Positions 1-9,516 of a stretch of DNA of 63,709 nucleotides are shown piece by piece; position 1 is the first letter of the stretch, and the number at the start of each line of letters is the position of its first letter. The DNA is from an uncultured bacterium (GTDB taxonomy: Bacteria; Bacillota_I; Bacilli_A; RF39; UBA660): the NCBI GenBank assembly GCA_949296705.1, contig CASFOW010000074.1, forward strand, positions 1 to 63,709. Reading direction: 5' to 3'. The notes under the pieces were generated by a model. That model was not told where the DNA came from and did no database searches. It saw only the letters and a program-made list of their open reading frames with translations. A program made the translations under genes and the position numbers.

Positions 1-1
1 T

Positions 2-439
2 AGTAATTATTATAAAACGAAGAAAAAGTTAGCAATTCTCTTTCAAAAGTTAAAGAATGCGAGAAAGTATTTTATTCATCAAATAACCAAAAAACTAGTA
101 TTAGAAAATGATATCATTGTTAGTGAAACATTAAAGGTAAAAGAGATGCTTGAAGAAAAGAAGTTTTCCAAATTTCTAAGTGATGTTAGCCTATCCAAGA
201 TATGTAGTCTACTGGAATATAAAGCTAGTTACTATGGAAAAAGATATATAAAGATAGATACTTATTATCCAAGTAGCCAGGAATGTAGTTGTTGTGGATA
301 TAAAAATGAGAAAGTAAAGGATTTGTCAGTTAGAAATTGGATATGCCCAGAATGCGGAAGTTACCACGATAGAGATATCAATGCTAGTCAAAATATATTA
401 TTTGAAGGAATAAAGAGATATATGAAAGAGTTAATTTAG
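2..439 (+). CDS. tnpB: TnpB (IS200/IS605-type RNA-guided nuclease), C-terminal part, cut by window edge
   Basis: The reading frame is already open at base 2 and runs without a stop to 439, so the gene starts before the window. The visible 145 residues cover the RuvC II region (IIVSETLKVKEM, with the probable catalytic Glu), a four-cysteine zinc ribbon (CSCCGY ... CPECGS) and the RuvC III motif DRDINAS with its catalytic Asp. These are the hallmarks of TnpB, the transposon-encoded nuclease guided by an RNA from the element's right end. An internal ATG at 146 has no good ribosome binding site and is not the start. A shorter copy lies at 9517-9957. Nothing in the visible part is broken, so this copy could be active, but its N-terminus cannot be seen. 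Confidence 0.88.
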   Translation, partial: SNYYKTKKKLAILFQKLKNARKYFIHQITKKLVLENDIIVSETLKVKEMLEEKKFSKFLSDVSLSKICSLLEYKASYYGKRYIKIDTYYPSSQECSCCGYKNEKVKDLSVRNWICPECGSYHDRDINASQNILFEGIKRYMKELI

Positions 440-589
440 CAAGAAAAAAGAAAGAACAAAGTCTACGGTAGCAACTGTCGGATGTTAAGTCTGTGGAGAA
501 TAGAGGTTACTCTATCTATGAAGCAGAAAGCCCGGGAGGTAACGACTGGGAGATGAAAATTTATTTTCATTTTGTTCTACTGATAAAAT
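440..589 (+). ncRNA. Candidate omega RNA / right end of the TnpB element
   Basis: The 150 bases after tnpB are strongly conserved with 9958-10109 although they code for nothing. They contain four hairpins: ATAGAG/CTCTAT (500-515), CCCGG/CTGGG with one G-T pair (531-550), ATGAAAA/TTTTCAT (553-570) and TTTTGTT/GATAAAA (570-588). The bases that differ between the two copies keep pairing. In IS200/IS605 elements the guide RNA of TnpB overlaps the gene end and finishes at the right end, with the guide taken from flanking DNA. Homology between the copies stops at about 589, the likely element end. Position and structure fit; transcription is not shown. Confidence 0.65.
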
Positions 590-663
590 ATCAAAAACTA
601 TTGGAAAAAAACGTCGAATTAGTGATATAATAATTAATGTTTTAAAAAAAGAAGGTGACGAGA

Positions 664-2406
664 TTGAGCGACCAACAGGAAATGAATGTAATTCAAGAAA
701 TTCGTAGTAAAGTTGATATCGTCGATATCGTTAGCGAATATGTTCCCCTTACCCAAAAAGGGAAGAACTTTTTTGGGGTTTGCCCCTTTCATGATGACAC
801 CAATCCCTCGATGAGTGTTTCTAGAGAAAAACAAATTTATCGTTGCTTTTCTTGTGGTGCTAGTGGAAATGTTTTTCAATTTGTTCAAGATTACGAACAT
901 ATTTCATTTAAAGAAGCATTAAAAATGTTAGCCGATAAAGCAGGAGTCGAATTAAAAGGCTTTACGCATACGAAAGCTCACTCTGCGCAAGATAAGTATT
1001 ATGAGATATATGAAATTGCTCAAAAGTATTATCAGAACAACTTACAGACGAATTACGGAAAAAAAGCTAAAGAGTATTTGACCGGGCGAAAAATCGATGA
1101 GGAAATGATCAAGACTTTTGGTATTGGCTTAAGTTTAGATACAACTAACGATTTGGTTCAATTATTAACCAAAAAGGGCTATGACTTAAATACATTAAAT
1201 CAAATTGGCTTAGCTTCCTATGATAAAGATTTATATACTTCTAGAATCATGTTTCCTCTTCAAGATCTAAGTGGTAGAATTGTTGGTTTTTCTGGTCGCC
1301 GCTATGATGGAGAAAAAGAAAATAAATACGTGAATACTAAAGGAACACCGATTTTTCAAAAAGGAAATACCCTATATCATTATTTTGATGCTAGAGAAGC
1401 TGTTAGAAAAAAGAAAACCGTTATTGTCATGGAAGGATTCATGGCAGCTATTCGCTCTATCACCATAGGAATTGAAAATGTTGTTTCGCTAATGGGAACA
1501 GCAATGACTAAAGAACAAGCAGAATTGATTAAACGTTTATCTGATCATGTCATATTATGTTTTGATGGTGACGATGCTGGTAGAAAAGCTACCCTGACAA
1601 ACGGTGCAGAATTAGAAAAAATGGGATGTGAAGTCAAAGTAGCTGAGCTTAGTGACGATTTAGATCCGGATGATTATATCTTGAAATATGGTAAAGATGA
1701 GTTTACACGCCTCATTAAAAATGCCGTTTTTCTTAGTGATTATAAAATAAAAAATTTAAAACGAGATATAAATTTGAATAGTGATGAAGAAATTGCTCAT
1801 TATATCAACAGTGTGATATTAGAAACTAGTAAGATAAAAGATGAAATTCGTCGTGAATTAATACTAAAAACACTTGCCAAAGAGTTCGATATAGGGTATA
1901 ATACCCTAGAAAAAAGATTATTGGTATTACTTGAAAAAGAGAAAACGCCAGTTTTGATTGAAGAAGCTATTCCTAAAGACAAGAAAAACACCAAAAATAA
2001 TAAATATACTTTAGCCGCACTTTCTCTTTTATATTATATGTTGATTAATCAGAAAACCAGGCAGTTATTTGAAGCTGGAGAAATCTTTTTTTTGACAGAA
2101 AAGCAAAGATTTTTGGCATCAGAAATTATTTATTATAATAAAATATACGGTACGATTCAAATTGCAGATTTTTACACTTATTTACAAGATAAACCAGAAC
2201 TCTTAGATACTTTAAAAGAAGTATTGGCCTTGGAATTAAGTGATGAGATAGAGGACAATGTTATTTTAGACTATGTCAAAGTGATGAGAGAAAATAGTGT
2301 AAACCAAGAACGAAAACGGTTACAGAAGATGATGAAAGAAATAGTCGATCCTTTGGAACAGGCTAAAATAGCAGAAAAAATTAGAAAGTTAAAAATGGGG
2401 AGTTGA
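664..2406 (+). CDS. dnaG: DNA primase DnaG
   Basis: Makes RNA primers for lagging-strand and origin-initiated DNA synthesis, working with the replicative helicase. The N-terminal CHC2 zinc finger is visible as CPFHDD ... [10 protein letters not shown] at about residues 38-65. The Toprim core follows with EGFMA (acidic motif) and FDGDDAG near residue 300. The C-terminal helicase-binding region is the usual weakly conserved helical part. About 580 residues is normal for the family. A GTG at 655 is also in frame, but the AAGGTG ribosome site at 652-657 overlaps it and sits 6 bases before the TTG at 664, so I choose TTG. rpoD follows after only 5 bases, the classical macromolecular-synthesis operon of Bacilli. 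Confidence 0.96.
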   Translation: MSDQQEMNVIQEIRSKVDIVDIVSEYVPLTQKGKNFFGVCPFHDDTNPSMSVSREKQIYRCFSCGASGNVFQFVQDYEHISFKEALKMLADKAGVELKGFTHTKAHSAQDKYYEIYEIAQKYYQNNLQTNYGKKAKEYLTGRKIDEEMIKTFGIGLSLDTTNDLVQLLTKKGYDLNTLNQIGLASYDKDLYTSRIMFPLQDLSGRIVGFSGRRYDGEKENKYVNTKGTPIFQKGNTLYHYFDAREAVRKKKTVIVMEGFMAAIRSITIGIENVVSLMGTAMTKEQAELIKRLSDHVILCFDGDDAGRKATLTNGAELEKMGCEVKVAELSDDLDPDDYILKYGKDEFTRLIKNAVFLSDYKIKNLKRDINLNSDEEIAHYINSVILETSKIKDEIRRELILKTLAKEFDIGYNTLEKRLLVLLEKEKTPVLIEEAIPKDKKNTKNNKYTLAALSLLYYMLINQKTRQLFEAGEIFFLTEKQRFLASEIIYYNKIYGTIQIADFYTYLQDKPELLDTLKEVLALELSDEIEDNVILDYVKVMRENSVNQERKRLQKMMKEIVDPLEQAKIAEKIRKLKMGS

Positions 2407-2411
2407 TCAAT

Positions 2412-3512
2412 ATGGCAAAAGAAATTAAAACATTCGAAGAACGAAAAAAAACATTATTAGAAAAAGGAAAACAAAAAGGATTTATCACTTATGAAGAATT
2501 AGCTGATGAATTAAGAGGCTTAGATGTCGACAGTGATTCTTTAGATGATTTATACAACACATTAGTTGATAATCACATCGAGATTACTTCCGATGAAAAT
2601 ATGGAAGACGAGGGGGAAGATGACGTAGCAGGCGGTGAAGACTTCTTAGACATAGAAGACTTAACACTATCTAAAGATATTAAGATCAACGATCCAGTCA
2701 GGATGTATCTAAAAGAAATTGGTCGCATTAATCTATTAACGTCAGATGAGGAGTTCGAATATGCAAAACGCGCAGAACAGGGAGACGAATACGCAAAACG
2801 TATGTTAGCTGAATCTAATCTTCGTCTAGTCGTTTCTATTGCTAAACGTTATGTTGGTCGTGGTATGTTGTTTCTTGATTTGATTCAAGAAGGAAATATT
2901 GGCTTAATGAAAGCGGTAGATAAATTCGATCCGACGAAAGGGTATAAATTCTCTACCTATGCTACTTGGTGGATTCGTCAAGCAATTACAAGAGCGATAG
3001 CCGATCAAGCCCGTACAATTCGTGTTCCTGTACATATGGTAGAAACAATCAATAAACTAGCTCGTGTCCAAAGACAGTTAACACAAGAATTAAATCGTGA
3101 ACCGACTGATGAAGAAATCGCGAAAAAATTAGGTATTTCCATTGAGAAAGTAAGAGAAGTTTATAAAATTAGTCAAGATCCTGTATCCTTAGAAACTCCA
3201 ATTGGTGAAGAAGATGATTCTCATTTAGGTGATTTCATCAAAGATGAACGTACGATGTCACCAGAAGAATATGCTACTGTAGAGTTATTGAAAGAAGAGT
3301 TAAGTGGAGTATTGCTTACTCTAACTGATCGTGAAGAAAGAGTACTTCGTCTTCGTTTCGGGTTAGATGATGGACAGTGTCGAACTCTAGAAGAAGTTGG
3401 ACAAATATTTGGTGTTACTCGTGAGCGAATTCGTCAAATTGAGGCTAAGGCACTTCGCAAATTACGTCATCCATCACGAAGTAGAAAATTAAAAGATTTC
3501 TTAACCAATTAA
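2412..3512 (+). CDS. rpoD: RNA polymerase primary sigma factor RpoD (SigA)
   Basis: The housekeeping sigma factor of about 366 residues. An N-terminal region 1.1-like part is followed by an acidic linker. Region 1.2 starts at [11 protein letters not shown]. Region 2 (core binding and -10 recognition) includes [11 protein letters not shown]-like [18 protein letters not shown] and [17 protein letters not shown]. Region 3 is [15 protein letters not shown]. Region 4.2 contains the -35 helix-turn-helix [23 protein letters not shown] 2412 is preferred over TTG 2403 because GGGGAG lies 9 bases before it. It directly follows dnaG, so both are probably co-transcribed. A terminator hairpin overlaps the stop codon. 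The strong TTGACA/TATAAT-like promoters elsewhere in the window fit this factor. Confidence 0.98.
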   Translation: MAKEIKTFEERKKTLLEKGKQKGFITYEELADELRGLDVDSDSLDDLYNTLVDNHIEITSDENMEDEGEDDVAGGEDFLDIEDLTLSKDIKINDPVRMYLKEIGRINLLTSDEEFEYAKRAEQGDEYAKRMLAESNLRLVVSIAKRYVGRGMLFLDLIQEGNIGLMKAVDKFDPTKGYKFSTYATWWIRQAITRAIADQARTIRVPVHMVETINKLARVQRQLTQELNREPTDEEIAKKLGISIEKVREVYKISQDPVSLETPIGEEDDSHLGDFIKDERTMSPEEYATVELLKEELSGVLLTLTDREERVLRLRFGLDDGQCRTLEEVGQIFGVTRERIRQIEAKALRKLRHPSRSRKLKDFLTN

Positions 3513-3526
3513 GAGATCTTTTTTTT
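3491..3526 (+). terminator. Intrinsic terminator of the dnaG-rpoD operon
   Basis: A 14-bp stem, AAAAGATTTCTTAA paired with TTAAGAGATCTTTT (one G-U pair) around a 4-base loop, runs straight into a T-run. It overlaps the last codons of rpoD. Confidence 0.8.
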
Positions 3527-3595
3527 CGAAAAAAACGGCTTTCCGGATAAAAGTTTGAAATGAATCATGAATAACAGAGATTATTTAGAAAAATA

Positions 3596-3624
3596 TTGGC
3601 GTCTAAATAGATAAATGATAAAAT
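3596..3624 (+). promoter_or_regulatory. SigA-type promoter of trmK
   Basis: TTGGCG at 3596-3601 and TAAAAT at 3619-3624 are 17 bases apart, and the trmK start codon lies 35 bases downstream of the -10 element. Confidence 0.55.
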
Positions 3625-3658
3625 AGAACCATATTCAAAATAAAGAATAGAGGTAAAT

Positions 3659-4333
3659 ATGAAAGTAAAAATTAATCATCGTCTTTCGGTACTCGCTACA
3701 TTTATCGATGAGAAAGACCATATTATTGATGTTGGGTGTGATCATGCTTTATTAGATATTTATCTAGCCCAAAATAGAAAAGATATTCGAATTATTGCAT
3801 CTGATGTAAAGGAAGGACCACTTAAACAAGCAACCGAAAACATTGAAAAGTATCAACTGCAAGATAAAATCACCCTAAAACTAGGTAATGGTATCGAACC
3901 AATTGAAGAGGATATCGATACCGTTGTCATTTCTGGCATGGGTGGAGCTTTAATGGTAGGTATCTTAAAGTATCGCACACCACTGTTGAAAAAAGTCAAA
4001 AAAATTATTCTTTCTCCCAATAACGATGTTGAATTTGTAAGAAAAGAAATCGTTAAACTGGGCTATAAGATAGAACGAGAGAAACTAGTTTTAGATCATA
4101 ATTTTATCTATCCTATTATTGAATTTACTAAAGGAAAACAGCGTTACTCCAAAAAAGAATATTTGTTTGGCCCATATTTATTAAAAGAAAAAGATTCCTT
4201 ATTTATTACTTACTTAACCAAGCAAAAGGAAGTAACTGAGCAGTTACTTACTATTCTTCCGAAGAAATATATTAAAAAAAGAATACAATTAAAACAAAAA
4301 TTAAAGCTATTAAATACAATTCTTTACTTATAG
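3659..4333 (+). CDS. trmK: tRNA (adenine(22)-N1)-methyltransferase TrmK
   Basis: Methylates N1 of A22 in the D-loop of tRNA using S-adenosylmethionine. The Rossmann SAM-binding motif is IIDVGCDHALLDIYLA near residues 21-36, followed by the acidic strand end IIASDVKEGPL, and the family-specific VVISGMGGALM near residue 93. The 224-residue length matches the family (formerly YqfN, COG2384). An AGAGGT site precedes the ATG. Its place after rpoD matches Bacillus. It is convergent with yqfQ and the two stop regions overlap by 6 bases. In Bacillus the next gene is the Nif3-like yqfO, which is absent here. Confidence 0.92.
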   Translation: MKVKINHRLSVLATFIDEKDHIIDVGCDHALLDIYLAQNRKDIRIIASDVKEGPLKQATENIEKYQLQDKITLKLGNGIEPIEEDIDTVVISGMGGALMVGILKYRTPLLKKVKKIILSPNNDVEFVRKEIVKLGYKIEREKLVLDHNFIYPIIEFTKGKQRYSKKEYLFGPYLLKEKDSLFITYLTKQKEVTEQLLTILPKKYIKKRIQLKQKLKLLNTILYL

Positions 4334-4717
4334 AAAAAAAGTAGGGCCGTTATCTTCTCCAATCGGAGCTTTATCTTGAACAGGGGTGTTAATTGATCTC
4401 GATTCACTAGAATTTACTTGACTTCTATTCATCGTAGATTCAGTTTGAATAGAAGTAGAGTTATTTTGCTTTTTATCTGAAGTCTTAACTGCACCTAGAA
4501 CCCGAAACATCGTTTTCGCATTATGAATGATGGGACGAACTTGATAAAAAACGGGAATTGCCTGATTAATAACATTTAATGTTTTTCCAGCCGTAGTTAA
4601 AAAACTACTCCAACTTGCCCCTTTTAGTAAACCCTTAGAAAATAAACCACCAGAAGCCTTAACCATTGGAGAACTCGCCATATATAAGTAGGGGTTATAA
4701 AAATTTCCCGGATTCAT
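4328..4717 (-). CDS. yqfQ: YqfQ/VrrA-family protein
   Basis: A 129-residue protein of unknown function. The recognisable YqfQ core is GLFSKGLLKGASWSSFL ... NVINQAIPVFYQVRPIIHNAKTMFRVLGA, that is, a glycine-rich stretch, SWSxFL, and NxINQAIP. It ends in a low-complexity Ser/Asn/Thr tail and the terminal GPTFFL seen in this family. ATG 4717 has AAGGAG 8 bases upstream; an in-frame GTG at 4726 lies inside that ribosome site and is rejected. In Bacillus yqfQ also lies close to dnaG-sigA-trmK, so the synteny supports the call. The gene overlaps trmK tail to tail. Confidence 0.75.
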   Translation of the reverse strand: MNPGNFYNPYLYMASSPMVKASGGLFSKGLLKGASWSSFLTTAGKTLNVINQAIPVFYQVRPIIHNAKTMFRVLGAVKTSDKKQNNSTSIQTESTMNRSQVNSSESRSINTPVQDKAPIGEDNGPTFFL

Positions 4718-4764
4718 TTCAATCACTCCTTCTACACTATTATATGAATTTTAAAGAAAAAAGT

Positions 4765-4794
4765 TTTCAAAAAACTACCTAGATATGTTATACT
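4765..4794 (+). promoter_or_regulatory. Putative promoter of pilC-pilD
   Basis: A TATACT -10 element at 4789-4794 is preceded by TG at the extended position, with a weak TTTCAA 18 bases upstream. It lies 42 bases before the pilC start. Confidence 0.45.
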
Positions 4795-4835
4795 GATATA
4801 AGAAGGATAAAGAATAAAATAAAGTGGGTGTAATC

Positions 4836-6272
4836 ATGAATATTTTTATATCTATCTATCATGGAATTCAAAAAATATTTACATTTCCAGCTAGATTATT
4901 TAGTAAGAAAGACAAAAATAATAAAAAGGACAAAAACAAAAAGAAAACGAATGATGATCAAGACCTTATGGCAGAGGCTTTAAAAAATGCTTCTTCCTTT
5001 GAGGGAGAAACAAGTAAAGTCTTAGAGGATACTAATGTCGATAAAAGCAATCTCGTTACTTTTAATTATGTAGTAAAGAATGAAGCAGGGCAGACAATTA
5101 AGAGTTCTTTTGATGCCAAAACAAGAAATGAAGTAGAGTCCTTTCTAATTGGTGAAGGGTATACAATTGTTAGTATTGAAGCTCAAAAAAAGAGTATTTT
5201 AAACTCGGATATTCCTCTTTTTAATACTAAATTAACTTCTGGCGAATTAAGTTTTGCTTTGACGCAATTATCTACTTATATTAAAGCCGGTATCCCCTTG
5301 ATTGATTCAGTGCGTATCTTAGCTAAACAGACTGTTAAACCAGCTAAGAAGAAAATATATGAGAGAATTATTTACGATTTAGTAGCAGGAGAAGACTTTA
5401 GTAAAGCTCTAGAAAATCAGAGTGATGTTTTTCCAAGACTACTAATCAACATGGTAAAAGCTTCTGAAATGACTGGTGATTTACCTTCTACTTTAGATGA
5501 GATGAGTGAATATTATACTACAATTGAGGATACTAAAAAACAGATGATTTCTGCGCTTACTTATCCATCAATTGTCTTAATTATGTCAGTCCTAGTTATT
5601 GCTTTCGTTTTAATTTGGGTTGTACCTTCCTTTATTGATATGTTCCAAGATGCTGAGGCTGGATTACCATTAATTACTCAGATTACAGTTGCTGCTAGTA
5701 ATTTCTTATCTCAAAACTATATATGGATTCTTTTGGCGTTAGTAGTCATTGTTGTTGCTTTTATTGCTGCTTATAAAAACGTTAAATCTTTTAGACGAAG
5801 TGTACAAGTCTTCCTCATGAAAACGCCAGTCATTGGAAAAATTATGATTTATAACGAAGTAACAATGTTTACCAAAACATTTGCACAATTATTAAGTCAC
5901 AGTGTACATATTACGGATAGTATGGCTATTCTTTCTAAAATTTCTAATAACGAAGTATATAAAGATATCATTGCTAATACCATGAATACCTTGAGTAAAG
6001 GTGGTAAAATATCAGAATCCTTTAAAGGTCAATGGGCTTTTCCAGTCGTTGCTTATGAAATGTTAGTAACCGGTGAATCTACTGGACAATTGGCTACTAT
6101 GATGGAAAAAGTATCTATACATTATGCGAATTTGCATAAAAATGCAGTTACTCAAGTAAAAAGTTTAATTGAACCAATTACTATTTGTTTTTTGGCTGTA
6201 TCTGTAGGATTTATTCTTTTATCGATTATCATTCCAATGTTTGACTTATATAGTGCTGTTGGAGATATGTAG
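4836..6272 (+). CDS. pilC: PilC/PulF-type inner-membrane platform protein of type IV pili
   Basis: Platform protein of type IV pilus and type II secretion assembly. It has 478 residues with two T2SSF domains: ALTQLSTYIKAGIPLIDSV near residue 145 and MFTKTFAQLLSHSVHITDS near 350. Three membrane segments are clear: two in the middle and the terminal SLIEPI ... SIIIPMFDLY. In front lies a family-typical small domain (FNYVVKNEAGQ ... GYTIVSIE), and before that an unusual lysine-rich extension. ATG 4836 follows a AAAGTGGGTG ribosome site; GTG 4824 is inside it. Only the prepilin peptidase follows. No pilin and no PilB/PilT ATPase is seen in the window, so partners must be encoded elsewhere or be lost. 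Confidence 0.88.
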   Translation: MNIFISIYHGIQKIFTFPARLFSKKDKNNKKDKNKKKTNDDQDLMAEALKNASSFEGETSKVLEDTNVDKSNLVTFNYVVKNEAGQTIKSSFDAKTRNEVESFLIGEGYTIVSIEAQKKSILNSDIPLFNTKLTSGELSFALTQLSTYIKAGIPLIDSVRILAKQTVKPAKKKIYERIIYDLVAGEDFSKALENQSDVFPRLLINMVKASEMTGDLPSTLDEMSEYYTTIEDTKKQMISALTYPSIVLIMSVLVIAFVLIWVVPSFIDMFQDAEAGLPLITQITVAASNFLSQNYIWILLALVVIVVAFIAAYKNVKSFRRSVQVFLMKTPVIGKIMIYNEVTMFTKTFAQLLSHSVHITDSMAILSKISNNEVYKDIIANTMNTLSKGGKISESFKGQWAFPVVAYEMLVTGESTGQLATMMEKVSIHYANLHKNAVTQVKSLIEPITICFLAVSVGFILLSIIIPMFDLYSAVGDM

Positions 6273-6290
6273 AAGAGTGGAGGAAGTAAC

Positions 6291-7055
6291 ATGGAGATTT
6301 ATTACACAATTCTCTTTTTCATCTTAGGAACCATTTTAGGCTCCTTCTACAATGTAATAGGGTATCGTCTTCCTAAAGGTGAATCTGTTTTATATCCAAG
6401 ACATTCCTATTGTCCGAATTGTCATCACTCATTATCGAAATGGGAGTTAATCCCTGTACTTTCTTTTTTGTTTCAAGGAGGAAAGTGTAAACATTGTCAC
6501 CATCCCATTTCTTTTTTTTATCCGCTTATTGAGTTATTAACAGGAGTGTTATTTGCGATTAGTTTTTATTCTTTTGGTTTTAATTATCAATTAGTCATTG
6601 CTCTTAGTCTATCTTCTTTATTTAGTATTGTTATTGTAAGTGACTTAGAGTATTTAATCATTCCTGATGAAGTAACATTTGTAGCTGGAATTATTATTAG
6701 TATCGCTATTTTTTTAGGCAGAGGATATCAAGAAGGATTGATGGCTCTTGGTTCAGGAGTTTTATTATTTGCAATTATGTATGGAATTATGTTGTTAGGA
6801 GACTTTCTATTTAAAAGAGAAAGTTTAGGTGGTGCTGATATCAAATTGATGTTTATTGCCGGAATATCTCTAGGAACAATATTAGGTGTACTTGTTATTT
6901 TTATTTCTAGTGTTATTGCTTTACCAATTGCGTTAGGTTTATATATCATCAATAAAGAAAAAGTAGTTCCTTATGGACCATTTATTGTATTTTCTATCTT
7001 ACTATTGTTTTTATTAAAAGTAGATATCAATACCTTTTGGCAACTATTTATCTAA
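6291..7055 (+). CDS. pilD: Prepilin peptidase (PilD/ComC family)
   Basis: Membrane aspartic protease that cuts and N-methylates type IV prepilins. The N-terminal methylase domain has both zinc CxxC pairs, CPNCHHS and CKHCHHP (about residues 41-73). The catalytic aspartates are visible in VSDLEYLIIPDE and in GGADIK (family GxGD region). About eight hydrophobic segments fit the known topology, and 254 residues is normal. A GGAGG site precedes ATG 6291, 18 bases after pilC, so the two form an operon. No GFTLxE-type prepilin substrate was found in the window. Confidence 0.92.
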   Translation: MEIYYTILFFILGTILGSFYNVIGYRLPKGESVLYPRHSYCPNCHHSLSKWELIPVLSFLFQGGKCKHCHHPISFFYPLIELLTGVLFAISFYSFGFNYQLVIALSLSSLFSIVIVSDLEYLIIPDEVTFVAGIIISIAIFLGRGYQEGLMALGSGVLLFAIMYGIMLLGDFLFKRESLGGADIKLMFIAGISLGTILGVLVIFISSVIALPIALGLYIINKEKVVPYGPFIVFSILLLFLLKVDINTFWQLFI

Positions 7056-7089
7056 CAAAACAGAAGACTTATCTGTAAAATGAAAACTC

Positions 7090-7122
7090 AAGAAGAGAAA
7101 TTCGTTTTTCTCTTCTTTTTTT
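7090..7122 (+). terminator. Terminator after pilC-pilD
   Basis: An 11-bp stem, AAGAAGAGAAA with TTTCTCTTCTT, is followed by a T-run. Confidence 0.85.
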
Positions 7123-7130
7123 CTTGTTAA

Positions 7131-7141
7131 CAGGTTATAAT
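7131..7141 (+). promoter_or_regulatory. Putative -10 element of dnaB-dnaI
   Basis: A consensus TATAAT at 7136-7141 lies 26 bases before the dnaB start. A convincing -35 box is not seen, because the preceding bases belong to the terminator. Confidence 0.45.
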
Positions 7142-7167
7142 AGTATTTAACAAGAGGAGGTACAGAC

Positions 7168-8499
7168 ATGGAAAAAACGATATTACCTGCAGATACATAT
7201 ACAGTAATTAATAAAACTGTTCTAAAAGAATTCGATCGTAAATTAATTACCATGTTGTACCAACCAATTATAGGATATACCGCAACTGGTTTGTATTTTA
7301 CCTTGATTGATGATTTAGATAAAAGAGAAGTAATGAGTGATGATTTAACTCACCATCACTTGATGAGTACCATGCAGTTGAAACTAGAAAAAATTGTTGT
7401 CGCTAGAAAAAAACTAGAAGCAGTAGGTTTGTTACGTACTTATTTTAAAAAGGATCAAGCTAGTAATAATAATTATGTATATTTGCTTTATTCACCAATG
7501 TCAGCTTCTGAATTTTTAAATCATCCGATTCTAAATATTGTCTTATACAATAATTTAGGAAAAACAGAATACGATAAAATTGTCGATTTCTTTAAAGTAC
7601 CACGGATTCATTTAAAAGATTTTGAAGATATTACTTGTCGTTTTGATCAAGTCTTTTCCCCAGTTTCCGGAAATGTCTTCATTGAAAATGAAAATATCAT
7701 GAAAGAAGTAACTAGTAAAATTAGAATTGAACCAAAAATTGATTTTGATTTATTAATTTCTAGTATACCTAGTAATATGGTAAGCCCTAGATGTTTTAAT
7801 GACGACACGAAAGAATTAATTAATTCTTTAGCTTATACTTATGGAATTGATGATTATACTATGCAAGGATTAGTAAGGAATTCTTTAAATGAAAAAGGAC
7901 TAGTAGATAAAGTAGAATTAAGAAAAAGTTGTCGGAATTTCTATCAATTTGAAAATAATGGTAAATTACCAACTTTAATTTATTCTAAACAACCAGAATA
8001 TTTAAAATCTCCAGAAGGCAATCATTCTAAATGGGCGAAAATGGTATATACTTTTGAATCTGTGACTCCCTATGATTTTTTAAGAAGTAAATATAAAACG
8101 GGTGAGCCATCTCTACGAGATCTTCGGTTAATTGAAAGTTTATTAGTAGATCAAAAGATGAATCCTGGAGTAGTTAATGTGTTAATTGCCTATGTGTTAA
8201 AAATCAATAATCAAAAATTGACTAAAAGTTATGTCGATACTATAGCCGGTCAATGGAAACGCTTAAATATTGAAACGGTAGAAGAAGCTATGAGGATTAG
8301 TGAAAAAGAACATAAAAAATTAAAACGTCAACTAGAAAGTAAAAATAAAAATCAAACTGTTAAGTCTAAGACAACAATAAAAGAAGAAGTAGTGCCTGAT
8401 TGGTTTGATAAGGATTTAAAAAATGAAGAAATGTCTGAGGAAGAAGCGAGTGAATTAGACCAACTTTTAAATTCAATCAGTGATGAAAGTGAGGAGTAA
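7168..8499 (+). CDS. dnaB: Replication initiation and membrane attachment protein DnaB (Bacilli type)
   Basis: A helicase-loading factor specific to Bacilli, not the replicative helicase. It acts with DnaD and DnaI to load helicase at origins and restart sites. The 443-residue protein shows the N-terminal winged-helix DnaB/DnaD domain (LITMLYQPIIGYTATGLYFTL near residue 25) and the C-terminal DDBH2 region with MNPGVVNVLIAYVLKIN and a WKRLNIETVEEAM motif. The tail is acidic. A GAGGAGG site precedes the ATG. dnaI starts 2 bases after its stop, the conserved primosome arrangement. A nrdR gene, often found before dnaB in Bacillus, is not present. Confidence 0.92.
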   Translation: MEKTILPADTYTVINKTVLKEFDRKLITMLYQPIIGYTATGLYFTLIDDLDKREVMSDDLTHHHLMSTMQLKLEKIVVARKKLEAVGLLRTYFKKDQASNNNYVYLLYSPMSASEFLNHPILNIVLYNNLGKTEYDKIVDFFKVPRIHLKDFEDITCRFDQVFSPVSGNVFIENENIMKEVTSKIRIEPKIDFDLLISSIPSNMVSPRCFNDDTKELINSLAYTYGIDDYTMQGLVRNSLNEKGLVDKVELRKSCRNFYQFENNGKLPTLIYSKQPEYLKSPEGNHSKWAKMVYTFESVTPYDFLRSKYKTGEPSLRDLRLIESLLVDQKMNPGVVNVLIAYVLKINNQKLTKSYVDTIAGQWKRLNIETVEEAMRISEKEHKKLKRQLESKNKNQTVKSKTTIKEEVVPDWFDKDLKNEEMSEEEASELDQLLNSISDESEE

Positions 8500-8501
8500 A
8501 C

Positions 8502-9413
8502 ATGAAAAGTATTCAAGAAATACTAACCTTTAGTGAAGAGGAAACTAATGCTTTAAAACAAAATTGGATTAAATGTTTAAATGATCCTATTTTTAATCAT
8601 TTAGTAGCTAAATTATCTCTTCCTGATGAAATTTTAATGAAATATACTTCAAGTTTAGAAGATGCAGCGGCTGAACTAGAACATTGCCGTCATTGTTCGA
8701 ATTTAGAAATGTGTAAGAATAAACTTCAGGGTTATCTATATACTCCGTTGGAAAGAGGGAATGGCTTAACGTTTCAGTATCAAGCTTGCCCATATCAAGA
8801 AAAAAAACTTCATGATAATGCCTATAAAAATAATATCTTACTTTTTGAAATTCCTAAGATGATTAAAGAAGCTTCTTTTCGTAAGGTAGAAAAAGATGAT
8901 AAAAATCGTTTAGAAGTGATTAAATATTTTAAAGAATTCTTAGATCATTATGAAGATGAAGAAAAACCCCGTGGTATCTATTTATATGGGAGTTTCGGCA
9001 CCGGGAAATCCTATTTAATTGCTGCTTTATTTAATGAATTAGCCAAAAGAGATGTTCATAGTGCAATGATTTATGTACCGGAATTTTTAAGAATACTAAA
9101 ATCATCATTTGATCATGACTTTGAAGAAAAGTATGAGTATATTAAAAAGGTACCGCTTTTATTACTGGATGATATTGGGGCAGAAAACTTAACTGCTTGG
9201 GCTAGGGATGAGATTATTGGTACTTTACTTCAATATAGAATGGATGAAAAATTACCTACTTTCTTTACTTCAAACCTAGATTTAAAACAGTTAGAAGAAC
9301 ATTTTAGTACTACTAACAGTGGAGTAGATAAATTAAAGGCAAGAAGAATAATCGAAAGAATTCGCTTTTTGACTAAAGATTTCTGTTTGACTAGTCGAAA
9401 TCGTAGGCAATAA
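8502..9413 (+). CDS. dnaI: Primosomal helicase loader DnaI
   Basis: AAA+ ATPase that loads the replicative helicase onto DNA. The N-terminal domain holds a zinc site suggested by CRHCSNLEMC near residue 62 and a further Cys before the linker. The AAA+ core has Walker A YGSFGTGKS near residue 158, Walker B LLLLDDIGAE near residue 217, sensor 1 TFFTSNL and the RRIIERI arginine region. The 303-residue length is normal. The start is 2 bases after dnaB. I see no clear terminator before the degraded transposon that follows. Confidence 0.95.
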   Translation: MKSIQEILTFSEEETNALKQNWIKCLNDPIFNHLVAKLSLPDEILMKYTSSLEDAAAELEHCRHCSNLEMCKNKLQGYLYTPLERGNGLTFQYQACPYQEKKLHDNAYKNNILLFEIPKMIKEASFRKVEKDDKNRLEVIKYFKEFLDHYEDEEKPRGIYLYGSFGTGKSYLIAALFNELAKRDVHSAMIYVPEFLRILKSSFDHDFEEKYEYIKKVPLLLLDDIGAENLTAWARDEIIGTLLQYRMDEKLPTFFTSNLDLKQLEEHFSTTNSGVDKLKARRIIERIRFLTKDFCLTSRNRRQ

Positions 9414-9516
9414 GCTATTTTTATTATACTAGGAATTTGCTTTGCAGAAGGATGAGATGCGAAGAAATAGATAACCACGCCAAAAAAATCCGGTGATTAA
9501 ATCCGTATTTTATTAA

